Assembly: GCA_020349905.1 (NCBI GenBank)
Contig: CP070702.1
Location: 2,655,695 to 2,690,529 of the forward strand
Source of the DNA: Candidatus Eiseniibacteriota bacterium
GTDB lineage: Bacteria > Eisenbacteria > RBG-16-71-46 > JAFGJU01
Length of the DNA stretch: 34,835 nt
Direction of reading: 5' to 3'
The notes beneath the pieces are model-generated. The model had not been told where the DNA came from. It saw only the letters and a list, made by a program, of their open reading frames with translations, and did not search any database. Position 1 is the stretch's first letter, and each line of letters starts with the position of its first letter. Positions 14,749 to 22,722 of the stretch are shown one piece after another. A program made the translations under genes and the position numbers.

Positions 14749-16725
14749 CTAGAGCACTTTCAAGCGCCTCAAGACGAAGTTCAAGACTCCCCCGACCAGG
14801 AAAGAGAACGGAACGATGAAGACCACCATCCACGCCGCCACCTTGACTCCCCGCTCCTTGATAATCATGAGCAGGTTGGCGAAGCAGGGAATGAAAAGCG
14901 TGATGGTCACCAGACTCACCACTATCTGCACAGGATCCATCGCCCCTCGCCTTGCCAGCATGAAGAGCCCGGCCGCCCCGTAGTCCCTTCTCAGAAACCC
15001 CACGATGAAGGCCTCGGTGGCTTCGGACGGGAGAGAGAGAAGCCGCACTACCACGGGCGCGGCCGCCCGTTCTATCAACCCGAGCGCCCCGGCTCTGTCC
15101 AGCAGAAAAAGAACGAGGGTCCCAAGGACGAAAATCCACAGGGCTTCCCGCAGGTACCATTCGATCCTCGCCCCGGTCTTGGCCAGCAGGTTTCCCACCT
15201 GCGGCACACGGAGAGGCGGAATCTCCAGCAGGAAGTCTGAAGAGCGACCAGGAATCACTCGCGCCGCAAGCGCACCCGCAAGAAACATGACTCCCAGTAT
15301 GACCGCAAACCATATGAGCGCCGCAACCGGAGAGAGCCCTCCAAGCATTCCCATTATCACGCCTAGCTGCGCCGAGCACGGAACTGCGAGTGCCAGCAGA
15401 AGCGTGACGATGATTCTTTCCTTCAGAGTCGGCATCACGCGGGCAGTGAGCGTGGCCATCGTGGCGCACCCCAGCCCCAGAACAATCGGGAGGATCGCCT
15501 TTCCGCTCAGCCCCATGCTCTTGAAGAGCCTGTTACTCATTATTGCCAGCCGGGGCAGGTAGCCCGAGTCCTCCAGGATTCCGAACGCAAAGAAGAAGGT
15601 GGCCACGATCGGAAGCACTATGCCGATGGCGTAGGTGAGCCCCATTGTCACCACGCCGTAGTGACCGACCAGCAGGTCTCTGACAAATTCCCAGGGGACG
15701 GTTTTCTCAACGACCTGAGCAAGAAACGTGTTTATGTATTCTCCGAAGAGGGTGCCTTCGAAGAAGTCCACCAGCACGCCGGCCCCGAACCTGCCCACCA
15801 GCTGGTACATGAGCCAGACTATCCCGGCGGCAAACGGCAACCCCCAGACACCGTGCATGGTCAACATACCCAACCTCCCCGCCCAACCCCGAGAGGTCCC
15901 CTCCCGTTTCACCATGACCTGGCTCAATGCCCTCTCGATGACGGAAATCCGTCTCCGGTTGATGAGGTACCCGACGGGTTCACCGTAGCTGCTCTGAAGA
16001 CGGTTCGCTATCCCGACTATCCTGGCCCTGCTCTCTGCACCCAGTCCGGCCACCTGCCCGAGGACGCTGCTGTCACCCGAGAGAACCGTGAGCGCGATGT
16101 ATCTTTTGGAGATGAGGGTCTCCGGGAGCAACGCAAAAATGTCTTCCGATGCTCTTTCGATGCTGTCGGCGTAGCTCACACTGAAGCCCGGGACCCCCGG
16201 AGATGCAGCGGCCCTGGCGAGTTTTTCTATTCCCCTCTTCTGTGTGGCAACGGTCGTCACGACTTCCACACCCAAGAACTCCGAGAGCCCCTTCGCGTCT
16301 ATCGAGACGCCCCGGCTTTTGGCCTCGTCGTGCATGTTCAGCGCAAGAACGACGGGCAGCCCCATTTCGGCAAGCTGGAGCGTCACCACGAGAGCCCGTT
16401 GCAGGTTTTTGGCGTCGGCTATCTGAATGACCGCCCGCAGGCGCGGGTTGAAGAGGATGTCGCGCGTCACCTTCTCGTCTTCGGACATAGGCACGAGGGT
16501 GTTAACGCCGGGGGTGTCGATGAGGACGTTTTTCTCTTTCCCGAAAGTGGCGTGTCCGGTGGCCACCTCCACCGTCGTGCCCGGGTAGTTCGAGACGACC
16601 ACGTACCGGCCCGTGAGAAGCCCGAAGATGACGCTCTTGCCGACGTTCGGGTTTCCCACGAGCACGGACAGAGGTTGCCTACTACTCTCCCTGTCCGTCA
16701 GAAGCTGAACCGAATGAGCGTCCAT
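14749..16725 (-). CDS. feoB: ferrous iron transport protein B
   Basis: A ferrous iron transporter with an N-terminal G domain and a polytopic membrane part, 658 residues. G1 is GNPNVGKS at 24-31, the G2 region NYPGTTVE follows, G3 is DTPGV, and G4 is NMHDE. The membrane half carries the two gate motifs, including LPIVATFFFAFGILEDSGYLPRLA split around VVTMGLTYAIG, and VLGLGCATMAT with the conserved Cys. ATG 16725 (MDAHSVQLL) has AAGGAG just upstream; the frame is open for 30 more codons to 16815, but that part is not FeoB-like. DtxR-family regulator downstream, cupin upstream. Confidence 0.96.
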   Translation of the reverse strand: MDAHSVQLLTDRESSRQPLSVLVGNPNVGKSVIFGLLTGRYVVVSNYPGTTVEVATGHATFGKEKNVLIDTPGVNTLVPMSEDEKVTRDILFNPRLRAVIQIADAKNLQRALVVTLQLAEMGLPVVLALNMHDEAKSRGVSIDAKGLSEFLGVEVVTTVATQKRGIEKLARAAASPGVPGFSVSYADSIERASEDIFALLPETLISKRYIALTVLSGDSSVLGQVAGLGAESRARIVGIANRLQSSYGEPVGYLINRRRISVIERALSQVMVKREGTSRGWAGRLGMLTMHGVWGLPFAAGIVWLMYQLVGRFGAGVLVDFFEGTLFGEYINTFLAQVVEKTVPWEFVRDLLVGHYGVVTMGLTYAIGIVLPIVATFFFAFGILEDSGYLPRLAIMSNRLFKSMGLSGKAILPIVLGLGCATMATLTARVMPTLKERIIVTLLLALAVPCSAQLGVIMGMLGGLSPVAALIWFAVILGVMFLAGALAARVIPGRSSDFLLEIPPLRVPQVGNLLAKTGARIEWYLREALWIFVLGTLVLFLLDRAGALGLIERAAAPVVVRLLSLPSEATEAFIVGFLRRDYGAAGLFMLARRGAMDPVQIVVSLVTITLFIPCFANLLMIIKERGVKVAAWMVVFIVPFSFLVGGVLNFVLRRLKVL

Positions 16726-16828
16726 GCACTCCTTCTTCTCTGTTGTTGTGGTATAAGGCAGGCGGGGAGGAAGCCGGGGACCCTTTGAGACGTGCAGAGG
16801 CCCTGCTCTCGACACGAGCCGGAGCGTT

Positions 16829-17149
16829 CTACTTCTTGATGGGCTCCCTCTGCAGGCCGATTCGCTCGAACATCAGAAGCATCGCTTTCTTCTTCGCCCT
16901 GCTCTTGTGCGGTGTGCCCTTCTTGATGAGGATGCCTTCTCCTTGTTTCAGCGAAACCGTGCCGTCGGGAGTCTCTATTTCCATCTCTCCGTCGAGGCAG
17001 AGAAACAGTTCGTCTCCCGGATGCTTGTGCGTAACGTACTCGCCCTTGAACAGGCAGAGATAGGCATGATGGCCGTCCACCTTGGCCACTTCCTGCGGTG
17101 TCCACGGCTCGGTTATCTTCTTCCCTATGTCCTTAAGACGAAGTTTCAT
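16829..17149 (-). CDS. cupin-domain protein
   Basis: A small single-domain cupin of 106 residues. Cupin motif 1 is YVTHKHPGDELFLCLDGEME, which keeps His, His and Glu metal ligands, and motif 2 is GILIKKGTPHKSRAKKKA, which keeps the His. A metal-bound beta-barrel is therefore likely; the ligand or reaction cannot be told from sequence. The ATG at 17149 is preferred over one four codons earlier because GGGGG sits five bases upstream. It overlaps the 3' end of the TlpA-like gene by 17 bp, and feoB follows after 103 bp. Confidence 0.85.
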   Translation of the reverse strand: MKLRLKDIGKKITEPWTPQEVAKVDGHHAYLCLFKGEYVTHKHPGDELFLCLDGEMEIETPDGTVSLKQGEGILIKKGTPHKSRAKKKAMLLMFERIGLQREPIKK

Positions 17150-17750
17150 CTGCGCCCCCATTGTTCTGGCCAGCGACGGTTGCCACCGGCTCCATGAGCT
17201 TCAGGATGTCCCGCTCGAAGACCGCCTTCTCTCTGTACCCGACGTACTTGCGAAATATGTTGCCCTGCTTGTCGATGACAAAGGTCGTGGGAATTCCGCG
17301 GATGCCCCCGTAGTTCTGAACCACCTCGCTCGTGCCTATGACGATAGTGTAAGGAATCTTCCATTCCTCCACAAAGGCCACGAGCTCCCTAACGCCGGTT
17401 CTGTCCAGCGACACGCCGATGATCTCGAGGTCGTGCTGCCCGTAGTCCTTGTAGAGCTCGATGAAGTGAGGCAGTTCAAGCTTGCAGGGTTTACACCACG
17501 TGGCCCAGAAGTCCAGTATCACTACCTTGCCGCGATGGTCCGACAGCCGCACTTCCCGCCCGTCGAGTGCGGTGAGAGTGAAATCGGGTGCCAGGTTCCC
17601 TTGCTTCGTGACCTCGCCCGAAGAACAGGAAAGCGATAGAGCAAACAGAATCAGGAGAATCAGAGGCGGCACACTCGCGGATGTCTTGATTCCCGAAGAC
17701 GTCCCGCATCTGAAGGATGTCCCAAGTCTGAAGAAGAAACGCCGTCTCAC
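17133..17750 (-). CDS. TlpA/ResA-type thioredoxin-fold protein
   Basis: A membrane-tethered extracytoplasmic thiol-disulfide protein. Residues 28-41 are hydrophobic and end in a Cys (C42), so a lipoprotein is possible, though the preceding LSLS is not a standard lipobox. The AhpC/TlpA fold begins at APDFTLTALDG; the active site is FWATWCKPCK with C86 and C89, and the cis-Pro loop is GIPTTFVID. The GTG start at 17750 has GAGG close upstream. CcdA is encoded 21 bp upstream, the classic pair in which CcdA passes electrons to a TlpA/ResA partner for cytochrome c maturation or protein thiol reduction. Confidence 0.92.
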   Translation of the reverse strand: MRRRFFFRLGTSFRCGTSSGIKTSASVPPLILLILFALSLSCSSGEVTKQGNLAPDFTLTALDGREVRLSDHRGKVVILDFWATWCKPCKLELPHFIELYKDYGQHDLEIIGVSLDRTGVRELVAFVEEWKIPYTIVIGTSEVVQNYGGIRGIPTTFVIDKQGNIFRKYVGYREKAVFERDILKLMEPVATVAGQNNGGADETSS

Positions 17751-17771
17751 CTCGCCTCGACTCTCTCTCCG

Positions 17772-18497
17772 TTACTGCCCGAAAGGCAACATAAAACCCA
17801 GCCTCTGCAGGCTGTTGGTCAGAATCAATATCCCCACAGCCACGAGCAGAAGCCCGCTTACTATTTCGACCGTCCTGAAATGGGCCTTTATGCTTTTAGA
17901 GATGCCCAGGAACGAGTTCATCGCAAGCCCGGTCGCGAAGAACGGAAGCCCCAGCCCCAGGGAATACGCCGACAAGAGGTATATTCCCTCCTTCACGGTC
18001 TCCTGGGTGCTGGCAAAAGCCAGGATGGCCCCCAGAATCGGTCCAATGCAGGGCGTCCAGCCGAAGGCGAACGCCAATCCCACCAGGAAAGAACCCAGCA
18101 GTCCAAGAGGCTTGCTGCGAGCATGGAACCGTCTCTCGTACTGAAGAAACCGTATCCTGAAGACCCCCATGACGTGAAGGCCGAATACTATCACCACGAC
18201 TCCTGCTATCTTCGAAAGGATGGACAGCTTGTCCACGAGAAACTGACCCAGGAACGTAGCCGAAGCTCCCAAAGCCACGAAGACAACAGAGAAGCCCAGT
18301 ATAAAGAGCAAGGAGTTGGGAACGATTTTGGAGAGTGAACCTGACCCGGTACGGCCCTCGCCGCTCTCCTCTCGCATGGCTTCGAGCGAAACGCCCGATA
18401 TGAAGGATATGTAGCCGGGCACAAGAGGAAGCACGCAAGGAGATATGAAGGACAGGAAGCCGGCCCCGAACGCGGCAAGCAGACTGACCTCTTCCAA
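17772..18497 (-). CDS. ccdA: CcdA/DsbD-type transmembrane thiol-disulfide carrier
   Basis: A six-helix membrane protein that carries reducing power from cytosolic thioredoxin to periplasmic partners. The two functional Cys are in FISPCVLPLVPGY and GWTPCIGPILG, both in the conserved Pro-rich contexts. The start is probably TTG 18497, giving MEEVSLLAAFGAGFLSF, with GGGAGG seven bases upstream; the frame is open to 18581 but the extra 28 residues are unlike the family. At 241 residues it has the usual CcdA length. It heads the run ccdA-tlpA-cupin-feoB-dtxR. No cytochrome c gene is in the window. Confidence 0.93.
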   Translation of the reverse strand: MEEVSLLAAFGAGFLSFISPCVLPLVPGYISFISGVSLEAMREESGEGRTGSGSLSKIVPNSLLFILGFSVVFVALGASATFLGQFLVDKLSILSKIAGVVVIVFGLHVMGVFRIRFLQYERRFHARSKPLGLLGSFLVGLAFAFGWTPCIGPILGAILAFASTQETVKEGIYLLSAYSLGLGLPFFATGLAMNSFLGISKSIKAHFRTVEIVSGLLLVAVGILILTNSLQRLGFMLPFGQ

Positions 18498-18696
18498 GAC
18501 TCGCCCTCCCAGGACAGCAGAAACGGCCGAAGAACAAGAGCCGGACACTCTTTCCTGTGGATACTGGCCTCGGCTCGGCAAGTTCCAGCGTAACCGGCTA
18601 GTTTACCAGCTTGAGAGGCCAACCGCAAGAGAAAGCAGAAACGGCAGGGCCGACTCTATTGGACGACCACGCCAGCTCGATTCCACCGACTTCCGG

Positions 18697-18771
18697 TGCT
18701 TCCGGAAATCACCCGGAAGCGATGTCCACCAAACGCCAGCTGCTTCCGAAAATCACCTCGAAGTGACATCC
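18697..18771. repeat. two 31-nt direct repeats with an embedded hairpin
   Basis: Copies at 18697-18727 and 18741-18771 start TGCTTCCG and agree at 25 of 31 positions. In the first, GCTTCCGG (18698-18705) and CCGGAAGC (18713-18720) form a perfect 8-bp stem; in the second the stem is partly decayed. The second copy covers the last codons of the PAP2 gene. A third TTCCGGAAGCA core lies inside that gene near 18787-18797. On the minus strand the intact hairpin follows the PAP2 stop without a T-run. Confidence 0.55.
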
Positions 18772-19292
18772 TGACAGGGTTTCCTTCCGGAAGCAGGTTC
18801 CAGACGCAGAGCCCGCCTGGACAGTGCAGCCGCCGAGAAGCCGATGAGGAGCCCCAGTGCCGCTCCTCCGATTACGTCGAGGGGGTAGTGAACTCCGACG
18901 TACACCCTGGAGTAGGCCACGAGCGTCGCGACCAAGTAGAGAGCCAGTTTCGTCCTGGGATAGAAGCTGGATACGAATGAAGCCACGGCCAACCCGTTGG
19001 CGGCGTGCGCGGAGGGGAAGGAGAACGAACGCGTCGTGTCCACGAGAAGCCGCACGCCTTCCAGTGCGTACGGCGGCCGCTCCCTGGAGAAAATCGATTT
19101 TAGAACGTGAGCCGACATCTGGTCGCTTATTGCGATGACGACGAGAGTGAGGAAGGCAACAATCCTGCCCCGGCGTCCCGCCTTCCAGAAAAGCACGAGC
19201 CAGAGTAGAACCAGAGGAATGATGAAGTGAGCTTTCTCGGTGATGAACGGCATCACAGCGTCGAAAAGGGGGTTCGCCGTCGTCTCGTTCAC
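18753..19292 (-). CDS. PAP2-family membrane phosphatase
   Basis: A membrane phosphatase of the type acting on phosphatidic acid, phosphatidylglycerol phosphate or undecaprenyl pyrophosphate. The three PAP2 motifs are present: KSIFSRERP, FSFPSAHA, and SRVYVGVHYPLDV, with several hydrophobic helices. The first canonical start in frame is GTG 19292 (MNETTANPLFD), which has no ribosome-binding site. Sequence upstream in the same frame reads LESLLAFDRWLFRLV, typical of PAP2 N-termini, back to the amidase stop at 19374-19376, but contains no ATG, GTG or TTG. A CTG at 19334 with GAGGT nearby is the best upstream candidate. Substrate unknown. Confidence 0.87.
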   Translation of the reverse strand: MNETTANPLFDAVMPFITEKAHFIIPLVLLWLVLFWKAGRRGRIVAFLTLVVIAISDQMSAHVLKSIFSRERPPYALEGVRLLVDTTRSFSFPSAHAANGLAVASFVSSFYPRTKLALYLVATLVAYSRVYVGVHYPLDVIGGAALGLLIGFSAAALSRRALRLEPASGRKPCQDVTSR

Positions 19293-19373
19293 CAGGCGAA
19301 AGAGCCATCTGTCAAATGCCAGCAGACTTTCCAGGATAACCTCATGAGGGATGGAGAAAGGGCCCGAAGAAGC

Positions 19374-20561
19374 CTACTCCAATGCCGACGTCGCCGGGGG
19401 ACCCAGTGAAGCGTAAGTGGTGCAGTAGTCTTCGAGGGAGTGCGACAGCAACCCCGCCACCTCGTCGTGAAAGCGCTCCGATCTCAGAAGAGCCGCCTCA
19501 ACCGGATTGGAGATGAAGGCAAACTCTATCAGAATGGACGGGAAATCCGCGGACTTAAGCACCGTGAATCGCGCCTGCTTGACCCCCCTCGTCACCAGCT
19601 TTCCATGACGCCCGAGCGAATCGATGGTCTTCTCAGCCAGCTCCGAACTTCTGGCCAGAGCGTTGGAATGTTTGAGGTCCATGAGTATGGAGACGATGTC
19701 GTCCTCGGTCTCCGGCGGAACGCCACCCACCAGGTCGGCCGCGTTCTCCAGTCGGGCCACCTCTCTGGCGGCCTCGTCCGAGGCGCCTGTCATGGAGAGG
19801 AAGTACACTTCGGTCCCGAACGCCCTCTTGCTGCGGGAGGCGTTGGCGTGAAGGCTCACGAAGATGTCGGCTCCGAGCTCTTTGGCTATTTGGGTCCTCT
19901 TTCTCAAGGGGACGAAGTAGTCCCCTGTTCTGGTGAGGAACGCCTTCATGCCGTCCATTCCGTCTATCTTCTCCTTGAGCTTCTTCGCTATATTCAGGCA
20001 GACGTCCTTCTCCTTGAGCGAACGCGGGCCCACGGCCCCGGGGTCCTCGCCCCCGTGCCCCGGGTCTATCACCACGATGCGCACGTCCTTCTGCTTGAGC
20101 TTCCGCACCCTCTCCTGGGCCTGCACAGCAGCGTCCGGGGCGCGCGGCCTCTTCACGTCTATCACTATGCGGTGGGGCTTGCCCGCGTATTTCTTGAGGT
20201 AGAAGACGCGGAACTCGCTTTTCTTCGTGAGGTCCAGCACTACCTGTGCGACCGGCCCGGACAGGCTATTCACTCTCACCCTCTCGACCAGCCCGTCGGA
20301 GACTGCGAACATCTGGACCGAGGGGTCAAACCTGGCCTCGGCCACGTCGATGGCTATCCTGGCCGGATCGGAAAGCTCCCTGTGTCTGTACGTCGGCGCG
20401 CTGGAAAGGTCGACGACGATGCGCGTGTGGTCCGGGGCGGTCCAGTGCCTTATGCTGGTGACAGTGAGAGCGCACTCTGCCGGGGAGACAGAGAGTAGTA
20501 CAAAGAGAGACACGAGGGCAACGGTCCACGGCACTCTGCTCATCGGACTGCCTGTCGACAC
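19374..20561 (-). CDS. amiC: N-acetylmuramoyl-L-alanine amidase with AMIN domain (AmiC-like)
   Basis: A periplasmic peptidoglycan hydrolase that splits cell-wall stems at septa. Residues 13-31 form a signal peptide, about 31-137 an AMIN domain for envelope targeting, and about 160-385 an Amidase_3 domain. Zinc and catalytic residues are visible in IDPGHGGEDPG (H169), LKEKD (E184), VSLHANA (H238) and LIEFAFISNP (catalytic Glu). A basic linker lies between the domains. GTG 20561 has AGGGAGGT at seven bases, better than the ATG six codons in. The PAP2 gene begins right after it, and DUF523 ends 51 bp upstream. Confidence 0.95.
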   Translation of the reverse strand: MSTGSPMSRVPWTVALVSLFVLLSVSPAECALTVTSIRHWTAPDHTRIVVDLSSAPTYRHRELSDPARIAIDVAEARFDPSVQMFAVSDGLVERVRVNSLSGPVAQVVLDLTKKSEFRVFYLKKYAGKPHRIVIDVKRPRAPDAAVQAQERVRKLKQKDVRIVVIDPGHGGEDPGAVGPRSLKEKDVCLNIAKKLKEKIDGMDGMKAFLTRTGDYFVPLRKRTQIAKELGADIFVSLHANASRSKRAFGTEVYFLSMTGASDEAAREVARLENAADLVGGVPPETEDDIVSILMDLKHSNALARSSELAEKTIDSLGRHGKLVTRGVKQARFTVLKSADFPSILIEFAFISNPVEAALLRSERFHDEVAGLLSHSLEDYCTTYASLGPPATSALE

Positions 20562-20612
20562 CTCAAATACCTCCCTCGTTATCTCTGTCCTGGAACATGC
20601 ACCCGCTGCAAC

Positions 20613-21041
20613 TCATGGTCTAGTTACGACGCTAATACCGTTCTCTTTGAGAAGAGAAGCCAGCACGCCGTCTCCGGCCACCAATCTTCCGCGAAGAACT
20701 ATCCTCCCGCATCCGCAGGATGGACTCTCGGCCTTCAAGATGGCCTCCTTCACTCCCGCGAGCTGGGCGAGCCGAAGCACCTCGTGGGCTCCCTTCACGA
20801 AGTAACTCGTAACATCCTTACCCTGGCTGTCAAGCACTTTAGCCCTGCCTCGGAGCACTTCGGTCCCGTCTCCCCCCTGAATCTCAGCAGGCTCCCTGGG
20901 AGTGGGAAGCCCGCCGAGTTGCTCCGGGCAGAGAGGTAATGCCTGATGCGCCTGCACGATGGAGAGCACCTCCTCATCCGGACAGCTCTTCCCGTCGTAT
21001 CTGCAGCTCAGGCCAGCCAGACACGCGCTCACTATTACCAT
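20613..21041 (-). CDS. DUF523 protein (TudS-like iron-sulfur desulfurase family)
   Basis: A 142-residue DUF523 protein. The family hallmarks are SACLAGLSCRYDG at the N-terminus, PLCPEQLGGLPTPR in the middle, and AESPSCGCG near residue 105. In characterised thiouracil desulfurases (TudS), three such Cys residues bind a [4Fe-4S] cluster; all three contexts are present here. Whether this protein desulfurates thiouracil or another thio-compound is inference. ATG 21041 has GGAG at five bases; a GTG one codon upstream is too close to that site. A terminator lies between it and the M23 gene, so it starts a new transcript. Confidence 0.85.
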   Translation of the reverse strand: MVIVSACLAGLSCRYDGKSCPDEEVLSIVQAHQALPLCPEQLGGLPTPREPAEIQGGDGTEVLRGRAKVLDSQGKDVTSYFVKGAHEVLRLAQLAGVKEAILKAESPSCGCGRIVLRGRLVAGDGVLASLLKENGISVVTRP

Positions 21042-21080
21042 CACGTCTCCACTTCCGTTCGGCCGGATTCAGGTGACCAC

Positions 21081-21109
21081 AAAAACGGCTTCCCCGGAAA
21101 GGGAAGCCG
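21081..21109 (-). terminator. intrinsic terminator after the M23 peptidase gene
   Basis: On the minus strand a 9-bp stem (CGGCTTCCC with GGGAAGCCG, arms at 21101-21109 and 21086-21094, 6-nt loop) is followed by TTTTT (21085-21081). It lies 33 bp past the M23 stop and isolates DUF523. Confidence 0.85.
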
Positions 21110-21141
21110 AGTCCTGCGAAACGGGGTCCTGAGCGTCTGCG

Positions 21142-22071
21142 TCAATCTACAACCACGTTCCCCGGCAGCACGTACTGAGAAGGATTCACGGCAGCTGAGT
21201 TCTTGCGCACTTCGTAGTGCACGTGCGGAGCGGTAGCGCGTCCAGAGGTCCCTACGCTGCCTATGACCTGCCCCCTCTTCACCCTGGTTCCTCTGTCCAC
21301 GTTCAGCGTACCCACGTGGGCATACCAGGTCACGATTCCCCGGCCGTGGTCGATACATATCGTCCTGCCGTATCCGGCGCGCCTTCCTGCAAAAGTCACG
21401 ACACCGTTCGCGCTGGCCAGAACCGGGGTTCCTCTCGGCGCGCAGATGTCGATGCCCTCGTGAAACGAGTTCGAGCCCGTGAAGGGGTCGGTCCTCTGGC
21501 CGAACCTGCTGCTCACGAACCCGCCTGGGACCGGGTTGATGGAAGGCGTGTGGTCCCATATCTCGCGTCTTTCCTCGAGCTTCGTGACGACTTCCGTCAG
21601 GCTCTCCCTCTGAAGCTGGCTCTGCCTGACGAGCTCATCGATTTCTATCTCCGTTCGCCTGACTGCGCTGGCGAACGTCGGGTCAAAAACTGCAAGCGGG
21701 TCATCCAGGATTGGTTCAGGCCCTCCCACTCCCATGAGTCGAACGTCTTCGTCTATGGGATCCAGCTCGGCAAGCACGCGAGCCTTTCTCTCGAAATCGA
21801 AGTTCCTCATCAGCAACTGCCTGAGCTCCAGCAAGTCACCCGATATCCTCTCCAACCTCGCCCTGAGTGCGAGATTCTCCTCCTTCAGAGCAGAGAGCGG
21901 GCTCTTGCTGAACAACGAGCCCATCGAGTCGCCCAGGAAGAAGAGGCCGAAGAAGATGATCGCGGGCAGCATCCCAGCCAGGACCTTGACAGTAGCGACG
22001 GGAATTCTGATGCTTCTTATCTTGGAACGTCCGTCGGGCACGATAACAACAGTTAGGTGCCTTTTCTTCAA
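21142..22071 (-). CDS. M23-family (LytM) peptidase, membrane-anchored
   Basis: A peptidoglycan endopeptidase or amidase activator. Residues 27-46 form a transmembrane segment, about 59-95 and 135-170 are coiled coil, and the C-terminal LytM domain begins near GGFVSSRFGQRTDPFTG. Zinc ligands are visible as FHEGIDI (HxxxD) and HVHYE (HxH). The order TM, coiled coil, LytM is that of MepM/EnvC-like proteins, which work with AMIN-type amidases such as the one 0.6 kb away. TTG 22071 has AGGAGG at six bases, so a TTG start is well supported. A terminator follows. Confidence 0.93.
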   Translation of the reverse strand: MKKRHLTVVIVPDGRSKIRSIRIPVATVKVLAGMLPAIIFFGLFFLGDSMGSLFSKSPLSALKEENLALRARLERISGDLLELRQLLMRNFDFERKARVLAELDPIDEDVRLMGVGGPEPILDDPLAVFDPTFASAVRRTEIEIDELVRQSQLQRESLTEVVTKLEERREIWDHTPSINPVPGGFVSSRFGQRTDPFTGSNSFHEGIDICAPRGTPVLASANGVVTFAGRRAGYGRTICIDHGRGIVTWYAHVGTLNVDRGTRVKRGQVIGSVGTSGRATAPHVHYEVRKNSAAVNPSQYVLPGNVVVD

Positions 22072-22217
22072 AACATCCCTCCTCGGTGGCGCGGGTCGGA
22101 CATCTCAATGAGGCACGCCCCGCGCTGACTCGGCGCGCCTCGCACGTTGACGACCACCACACACGCAAGCGCGCAGACACTCACGTCGCGCGTCGCGCCG
22201 GAGAATCGCGCACAGGC

Positions 22218-22553
22218 TCAGTCGTCCTCCGCCTTGGTCGTCTTCTTGCTCCGCGCGGCCTTCTTTATCTTCTCTATTTCGCCTTCCTTCTCCTTGAGGA
22301 AGCTTTCCAACCTCTTTATCGACTTGACGTGCTGCTTGACCTCAGAGTCTTCCGCCACGCCCTTGTCCTTCTCCTCCACCAGCATGTGGTAGACGCGCCC
22401 CCCCAGCTCAGCCATCTCGTGCCCGATGTTCCGCCGTATTCCGACGATGTCGAACTTCCTTACCCCGACCTTCGCCAGCTCGTCCGTCTTCTCTGCGGCC
22501 GAGGCGTAGAACTCTGAAACGCCCTTCTTTATGTTTTCCCACAGGGAATTCAT
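22218..22553 (-). CDS. small coiled-coil protein, function unknown
   Basis: A 111-residue highly charged helical protein. Residues 1-25 are amphipathic (WENIKKGVSEFYASAAEKTDEL), the centre reads IRRNIGHEMAELGGRVYHMLVEE, and the C-terminal half is a Lys/Glu coiled coil ending in a Lys-rich stretch. No signal peptide. The central HEMAELGGRVYHML part resembles small YtxH- or DUF-type helper proteins, but no family is claimed. ATG 22553 has AAGGAGGG at good spacing, and the promoter at 22596-22624 is clear. The M23 gene follows after 146 bp and may be transcribed with it. Confidence 0.78.
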   Translation of the reverse strand: MNSLWENIKKGVSEFYASAAEKTDELAKVGVRKFDIVGIRRNIGHEMAELGGRVYHMLVEEKDKGVAEDSEVKQHVKSIKRLESFLKEKEGEIEKIKKAARSKKTTKAEDD

Positions 22554-22595
22554 GTCTTACCCTCCTTCTATGAAAATCGGCCAAAGTATCTGGGT

Positions 22596-22624
22596 AGCTT
22601 AGAGACTTTCCGGGTGGATGTCAA
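22596..22624 (-). promoter_or_regulatory. sigma70-type promoter for the coiled-coil gene
   Basis: On the minus strand TTGACA (22624-22619), 17-nt spacer, TAAGCT (22601-22596), predicting a leader of about 36 nt. Confidence 0.65.
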
Positions 22625-22722
22625 GCTCTGGTTGAAGGGCGTGGTGCTAACGCTATGATGTCAGGGCGCTGCGGGGTCGAGCCGGAATCTGGTGCTGGTC
22701 GCGCGACGGGGAATTCCCTTCT

